Assembly: GCA_900317065.1 (NCBI GenBank)
Contig: ONFK01000086.1
Span: 1 to 9,755 of the forward strand
Source: an uncultured Bacteroidales bacterium
Lineage (GTDB): Bacteria; Bacteroidota; Bacteroidia; Bacteroidales; UBA932
Length of the DNA stretch: 9,755 bases
Direction of reading: 5' to 3'
Position numbers and translations under genes: made by a program. The notes under the pieces are model-generated. The model had not been told where the DNA came from and searched no databases. It was given only the letters and a program-made list of their open reading frames with translations. How positions within the stretch are numbered: position 1 is the stretch's first letter; each line of letters opens with the position of its first letter. Below, one piece after another: positions 6,660-9,755 of the stretch.

Positions 6660-7535
6660 ATGAAAACACTAAAAACTATCGCAGATGCATTAGCTTTTGA
6701 TTCAAATCTGGTCCATGCGGCCAAGATTCAGTCATTATATTCAAAGTCAGAATCGAAGCAGGCTATAAAGGCGCTTGACGACATTTCCACTCATTACGTC
6801 CATTATTTGAATGCCAATCTGGCTATCAGTGGTTATAAGAATAAGGCCATTAGTAAAAGAGTGGCTCTGTTGAACGAGTACTATAACTTTTTCTACGATA
6901 ATAAGAATTTCCTTTCATTCTTCAATGCACAGACAAAACTGCGCTCTACCATCCTGGAGGAGTTTTTATATCTGTTGTTCCGGGATTATATCAATGAAAT
7001 AAGGGAGAAAATTCAGGATACTGAAGGTGTTATTCGGCATGGAAGTGCAACAGCATACACCAATCTGTATTTTTACTCAAAAAACTTTGAATCATTTGTT
7101 GATAATGTGTATACGGGGATAAATGAGAAAGATCAGGATTACACCATTTACAGGGCTCTTGATGTCAATATTAATGGAAGTGATTTAGAAGAACCCATCA
7201 ATATACCCGTGGTCGCAATTGAGTGTAAGACCTATTTGGATAGGACGATGCTTGAGGGCGCAGTCGCTACCGCAAATGAAATCAAGTCCGGAAGTCCTTA
7301 TTCTAACTTCTATGTTGTAACCGAACAATACAATGTTGATAAGAGTGTTGATCCATCCTACTCTAGGATTAAACAGATTTACGTTCTACGTAAAGAGGCA
7401 AGAAAAAAGAATAAGAAGCCTAGCCCGGTTTATGAAGATGTTGTTATAAAGATGTTTAGTGAGATTGTTCATGAGATAGAAAAACCATGGAGTAACGTGG
7501 AAGAGAAAATGATTAATGATGGGGTAATTATGTGA
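6660..7535 (+). CDS. Type II restriction endonuclease, Bpu10I-like
   Basis: This 291-residue protein is the likely cleaving partner of the upstream methyltransferase. The C-terminal half contains IPVVAIECKTYLDRTMLEGA, where Glu188-Cys-Lys190 fits the E-x-K end of a PD-(D/E)xK nuclease site. Preceding acidic residues such as the Asp in ALDVNI could supply the other metal ligand. Further blocks are ATANEIKSGSPYSNFYVVTE and the RIKQIYVLRKEA tail. From memory this pattern resembles the Bpu10I restriction endonuclease family (PF09549); the PD-(D/E)xK assignment is firmer than the family name. Bpu10I itself cuts an asymmetric site, but specificity cannot be read here. I chose the ATG at 6660, 10 bases after the methyltransferase stop; an alternative ATG at 6639 would overlap it by 11 bases. 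An intrinsic terminator follows 30 bases after the stop. Confidence 0.75.
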   Translation: MKTLKTIADALAFDSNLVHAAKIQSLYSKSESKQAIKALDDISTHYVHYLNANLAISGYKNKAISKRVALLNEYYNFFYDNKNFLSFFNAQTKLRSTILEEFLYLLFRDYINEIREKIQDTEGVIRHGSATAYTNLYFYSKNFESFVDNVYTGINEKDQDYTIYRALDVNINGSDLEEPINIPVVAIECKTYLDRTMLEGAVATANEIKSGSPYSNFYVVTEQYNVDKSVDPSYSRIKQIYVLRKEARKKNKKPSPVYEDVVIKMFSEIVHEIEKPWSNVEEKMINDGVIM

Positions 7536-7565
7536 TATATACGTTGAGAATAATATTCAAATGAT

Positions 7566-7600
7566 AATCCGTGGACATGGTCTACGGATTTCTTTTATTT
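7566..7600 (+). terminator. Rho-independent terminator of the restriction-modification operon
   Basis: Bases 7566-7576 (AATCCGTGGAC) pair with 7580-7590 (GTCTACGGATT) in an 11-base stem containing one G-U pair and a 3-base ATG loop. The stem is followed by a T-rich tract to 7600. It lies 30 bases after the endonuclease stop, where operon termination is expected. Confidence 0.8.
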
Positions 7601-7615
7601 GATGGTAACGGATCA

Positions 7616-7647
7616 TTTGGATCATAAAGAATAATATGTTATATTTG
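7616..7647 (+). promoter_or_regulatory. Consensus Bacteroidota promoter for the NERD-like gene
   Basis: TTTG at 7616-7619, a 20-base spacer, and TATATTTG at 7640-7647 match the Bacteroidota sigma-ABfr consensus (TTTG-N(19-21)-TAnnTTTG) exactly. The predicted transcript starts near 7654, about 22 bases before the ATG at 7676. It shows that the gene downstream of the terminator is transcribed separately, and it is the best lineage marker for the left 7.8 kb. Confidence 0.75.
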
Positions 7648-7675
7648 GATACTAACCACAAATTACTCATACACC

Positions 7676-7866
7676 ATGGTTGAGATCATTAACCACGTAA
7701 CCGATCCACGAACCGATGAGGGAGAGGGCTCTATTAAAATTGCGCAGTCTTTCAAGGATTATTTTACTAATAGGCCAGATATTGATGGGAGAATTGATAT
7801 ATTCCCAAGTGTGATAGCCTTTGGTCAAAAAGGAAATGTTAAGGATGTTGATCTCTTTTTAATATG
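7676..7866 (+). CDS. NERD-like protein, N-terminal fragment cut by the junction
   Basis: About 63 bacterial codons remain, starting MVEIINHVTDP and including GEGSIKIAQSF, FPSVIAFGQKG and KDVDLFLI. The pattern of an early Glu-containing helix, then FPxVxxxGQ and an (I/V)D(I/L)xxI strand, resembles the start of NERD (nuclease-related) domains. Those are often fused to ATPase or helicase domains in defence settings; I recognise this only by eye. The frame stays open to 7963, but everything after about 7866 is antisense to the archaeal pantoate kinase gene and is not genuine protein. It lies just after the restriction-modification operon with its own promoter, so a defence or DNA-metabolism role is plausible. 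The missing C-terminus would decide it. Confidence 0.45.
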
Positions 7867-8867
7867 CGAATACCCCCAGTATCCATTTTATAGAAATCAA
7901 ATTCATTATAGTATTCCGCTTCTAGCTTTAATTTCTGATCTTCATTGGCTATTGCAAAAATAGTATTTCCAAGCATTGCCATTGAAGTTCCAAGCACCTT
8001 TCCATGCAATTGATGAACGATTTTCAATAGCTCATCATTAATCAAATGAGTCTTTTTAGCAAAGGACAATGATGAATTCATAAACTTCTTAATGGTTTCC
8101 TCTTCATTGAATTCACTATCAACAGCTACATTAAACTTGTTTTTAAATTTGGATCCAATTACAATCCCATCATCCTTTTTATTGAATTCCTCTTGAATTT
8201 CCAATCCAAATTCTGTAATGACCTTCTTATGTTTAGGGTCTTGAATAATTGAAGCGGTAGAAATTTCTCCAAGTGTTTTGGTAATCACATAAAAATCAGA
8301 TTGCAAGGACTCAAAAACTCCAAATCCTGTCTTTTCATGAGGAACTATTGACTTTGTCTTACCATATCCTGGCGCTCCCACTTTAGTTCTAAGGACAATT
8401 CCTTTTGACAATTCAGCAATGACATCCCCAAGTCCGGTTCCCAAAGAAACCTCAGCTAAATGAGCATATTTGCCACATTCCTCCATAGACAAACCTAAAT
8501 CAAAGTATTCGTTAATGCAAACAGCCGTACCTATTGCAGATGCAGCAGAACTTCCAAATCCACACCCGATTGGAACTTGAATTGTTTGACTGATGAGAAT
8601 ATTGTCTAAATTAAAATCGACATCTACTTTATTTAAGTCTTTTTTCATTATTTCAATTGTCTTTAAAATTATTACCTCATTATAATAATCCTTTTTGCCA
8701 TTTATAAGAACAGATAATCCATCATTTCCATCACCATTTTCGATTTCAGTGATGACCCCCTTATCCAATAGCACTCCAGCTCCTAAAGAGCCCTTTAATA
8801 GAGGGTTTTCATTGTCAAAAATACTGAAAAATCCAGTGATATGAGATGGAACAAATACGGAAATCAT
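7839..8867 (-). CDS. Archaeal pantoate kinase (GHMP family)
   Basis: Pantoate kinase phosphorylates pantoate with ATP to 4-phosphopantoate, the archaeal route to coenzyme A, before phosphopantothenate synthetase. The 342-residue frame shows SHITGFF at 8-14, GSLGAGVLLDKG at 26-37, the GHMP ATP-binding loop PIGCGFGSSAASA at 99-111, then AHLAEVSLGTGLGDVIAE and GAPGYG, and late GTSMAMLGNTIFA. This matches archaeal pantoate kinase (COG1829) and not bacterial PanK. The native protein probably ends at or near GGIRILK. The last five residues (RDQHP) and the TAA at 7841-7839 appear to come from bacterial sequence across the junction, so the true stop is not in the window. A GTGAAGTG stretch 5 bases before the ATG may act as a weak Shine-Dalgarno sequence. 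The gene is divergent from the PHP gene. AT-rich codons fit Methanobrevibacter. Confidence 0.88.
   Translation of the reverse strand: MISVFVPSHITGFFSIFDNENPLLKGSLGAGVLLDKGVITEIENGDGNDGLSVLINGKKDYYNEVIILKTIEIMKKDLNKVDVDFNLDNILISQTIQVPIGCGFGSSAASAIGTAVCINEYFDLGLSMEECGKYAHLAEVSLGTGLGDVIAELSKGIVLRTKVGAPGYGKTKSIVPHEKTGFGVFESLQSDFYVITKTLGEISTASIIQDPKHKKVITEFGLEIQEEFNKKDDGIVIGSKFKNKFNVAVDSEFNEEETIKKFMNSSLSFAKKTHLINDELLKIVHQLHGKVLGTSMAMLGNTIFAIANEDQKLKLEAEYYNEFDFYKMDTGGIRILKRDQHP
7854..7871. other. Bacterial-archaeal junction
   Basis: Left of this point the plus strand encodes a Bacteroidota-type gene reading DVDLFLI. Right of it the minus strand encodes the last residues of archaeal pantoate kinase (GGIRILK). 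The two genes converge and both lose their native ends here. No direct repeat, tRNA gene or integrase is next to the join. The exact base cannot be fixed because the CTCTTTTTAATA stretch fits both reading frames. Confidence 0.75.
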
Positions 8868-9059
8868 TTTAACACTTCACTTGAAAATTTAAATAATAAG
8901 TTTATTAATTATGAGAATAAAAATATTAAACATTAAGTAAATATTCTATTTAATTAATATAAAATTAGATTTTTAACATTTATAAAATTTTATAATTTAT
9001 GAGAAATAGTATATAGAAAAAAGAAGAAAAATAATTATTTTACTCAAAGGAGATATTCA
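8868..9059. promoter_or_regulatory. AT-rich divergent archaeal promoter region
   Basis: This spacer separates the divergent pantoate kinase and PHP genes; bases 8941-9000 contain only 3 G/C. TTTATAAAA at 8979-8987 is a reasonable archaeal TATA box for the plus-strand gene, placing its start near 9010. AGGAG at 9048-9052, 7 bases before the ATG at 9060, is a strong Shine-Dalgarno sequence. For the minus-strand gene several AT-rich stretches could serve as a TATA box and none stands out. I see no riboswitch or structured RNA. Confidence 0.5.
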
Positions 9060-9731
9060 ATGACTTATAAAAGAATTGATTTGCATATGCACAGCTTATT
9101 TAGTGATGGGGAACTATTGCCATCTGAACTTGCAAGAAGAGCATTAGTCTTAGGACATGAAGCGATAGCCATTACAGATCATGTTGATTACTCAAACATC
9201 CATACAATACCTGATATCAGTGATGCAATTGATGACATAAACAATAATTGGGACATAACAGTAGTTTTAGGTGCTGAAATCACTCATGCTCCTGTCGAAT
9301 CCATTCCAGACCTTGCAGATAAAGCACGTGAATTAGGCGCTAAGATTGTAGTTGTTCATGGTGAAACATTAAATGAGCCTGTTGTTGAAGGTACTAATTT
9401 CGCGGCTGTAAGCTGTAAGGAAATTGATATTTTAGGTCACCCTGGACTTATCACTCGTGAAGAAGCAGAAATAGCTAAGAAGAATGATGTTGCTTTAGAA
9501 ATAAGTGCAAGAAATGGCCACTGTTTAGGAAACGGACATGTAGCAAACATTGCAAGGGAAGTTGGAAACGATCTTGTAATCGATACAGATACCCATTCCC
9601 CAGATAATATAATTACCTTTGAAAGAGGAGTGGAAATTGGATTGGGAGCTGGAATGACAAAAGAAGAAATTTTAAAAGCAACCGTTGACAATCCAAGAAA
9701 AATTTTAAAAAGAAATGGAATAAACCTTTAA
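9060..9731 (+). CDS. PHP-domain phosphoesterase (histidinol phosphatase-like)
   Basis: This complete 223-residue PHP-domain protein has the expected metal-binding residues: DLHMHSLFSDG (His9, His11, Asp16), ITDHVDY (Asp40, His41), GAEITH (Glu73, His76), VVVHGE (His100), ILGHPG (His127), and DTDTHS (Asp175, Asp177, His179). PHP enzymes bind two or three metal ions and hydrolyse phosphate esters. Archaeal proteins of this size are usually annotated as histidinol phosphate phosphatase-like, but the substrate of this group is not established, and histidine biosynthesis is only one possibility. All motif residues are present, so it should be active and cytoplasmic. The ATG is supported by AGGAG 7 bases upstream. 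AT-rich codons and the start signal match the pantoate kinase neighbour and not the bacterial part. Nothing is recognisable in the last 24 bases of the window. Confidence 0.85.
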   Translation: MTYKRIDLHMHSLFSDGELLPSELARRALVLGHEAIAITDHVDYSNIHTIPDISDAIDDINNNWDITVVLGAEITHAPVESIPDLADKARELGAKIVVVHGETLNEPVVEGTNFAAVSCKEIDILGHPGLITREEAEIAKKNDVALEISARNGHCLGNGHVANIAREVGNDLVIDTDTHSPDNIITFERGVEIGLGAGMTKEEILKATVDNPRKILKRNGINL

Positions 9732-9755
9732 GTTATTCCATTAACTCTATTTTAA

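Noticed and set aside
7867..7963. C-terminal extension of the NERD-like frame to 7963.
   Set aside because: These codons are antisense to the conserved C-terminal part of pantoate kinase, so they do not belong to the bacterial protein.

Overview
The window holds DNA of two different origins. Bases 1 to about 7,860 look bacterial, most likely Bacteroidota. A Bacteroidota-type promoter (TTTG, 20 bases, TATATTTG) sits at 7616-7647, another TATATTTG box lies at 927-934 on the minus strand, and most starts there lack a clear Shine-Dalgarno sequence. Bases from about 7,860 to the end look like a methanogenic archaeon close to Methanobrevibacter. They carry an archaeal pantoate kinase, a PHP-domain phosphoesterase with a strong Shine-Dalgarno sequence, and a very AT-rich spacer (3 G/C in bases 8941-9000). 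The two parts meet inside two convergent reading frames, so an assembly chimera is the simplest reading. True transfer between domains is the less likely alternative.

The left block (1 to about 4,808) is GC-rich (39 of 60 bases in 2041-2100). Two minus-strand genes, joined by an ATGA overlap, encode a tocopherol-cyclase-like protein that runs off the left edge and an acidic 80-residue protein. From a divergent spacer, five closely packed plus-strand genes follow: a single-chain aspartic protease with two DTG motifs, a cysteine-rich protein of unknown function, an HD-domain hydrolase, a fusion of a nucleophile-less HAD domain to an ADP-ribosylglycohydrolase, and a PfkB sugar kinase remnant. 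The last three suggest a former ADP-ribose or nucleoside salvage set, since ribosylglycohydrolase and PfkB genes are also neighbours in the E. coli yegU-yegV pair. All three show lesions: a frameshift in the HD gene, lost HAD active-site residues, and an internally deleted PfkB gene.

The middle block (about 4,809 to 7,860) has much lower GC (27 of 60 in 5401-5460, 20 of 60 in 7441-7500) and looks like acquired defence DNA. It carries a C5-cytosine methyltransferase with a roughly 220-residue N-terminal extension and a Bpu10I-like restriction endonuclease. Together they form a two-gene type II restriction-modification operon closed by an intrinsic terminator. A further gene with its own strong promoter follows. 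Its N-terminal part resembles NERD nuclease-related domains, and the archaeal junction cuts it off.

The right block (about 7,860 to 9,755) has the pantoate kinase gene on the minus strand and the PHP gene on the plus strand, diverging from an AT-rich promoter region. I see no RNA gene, CRISPR array, insertion sequence or attachment site in the window.
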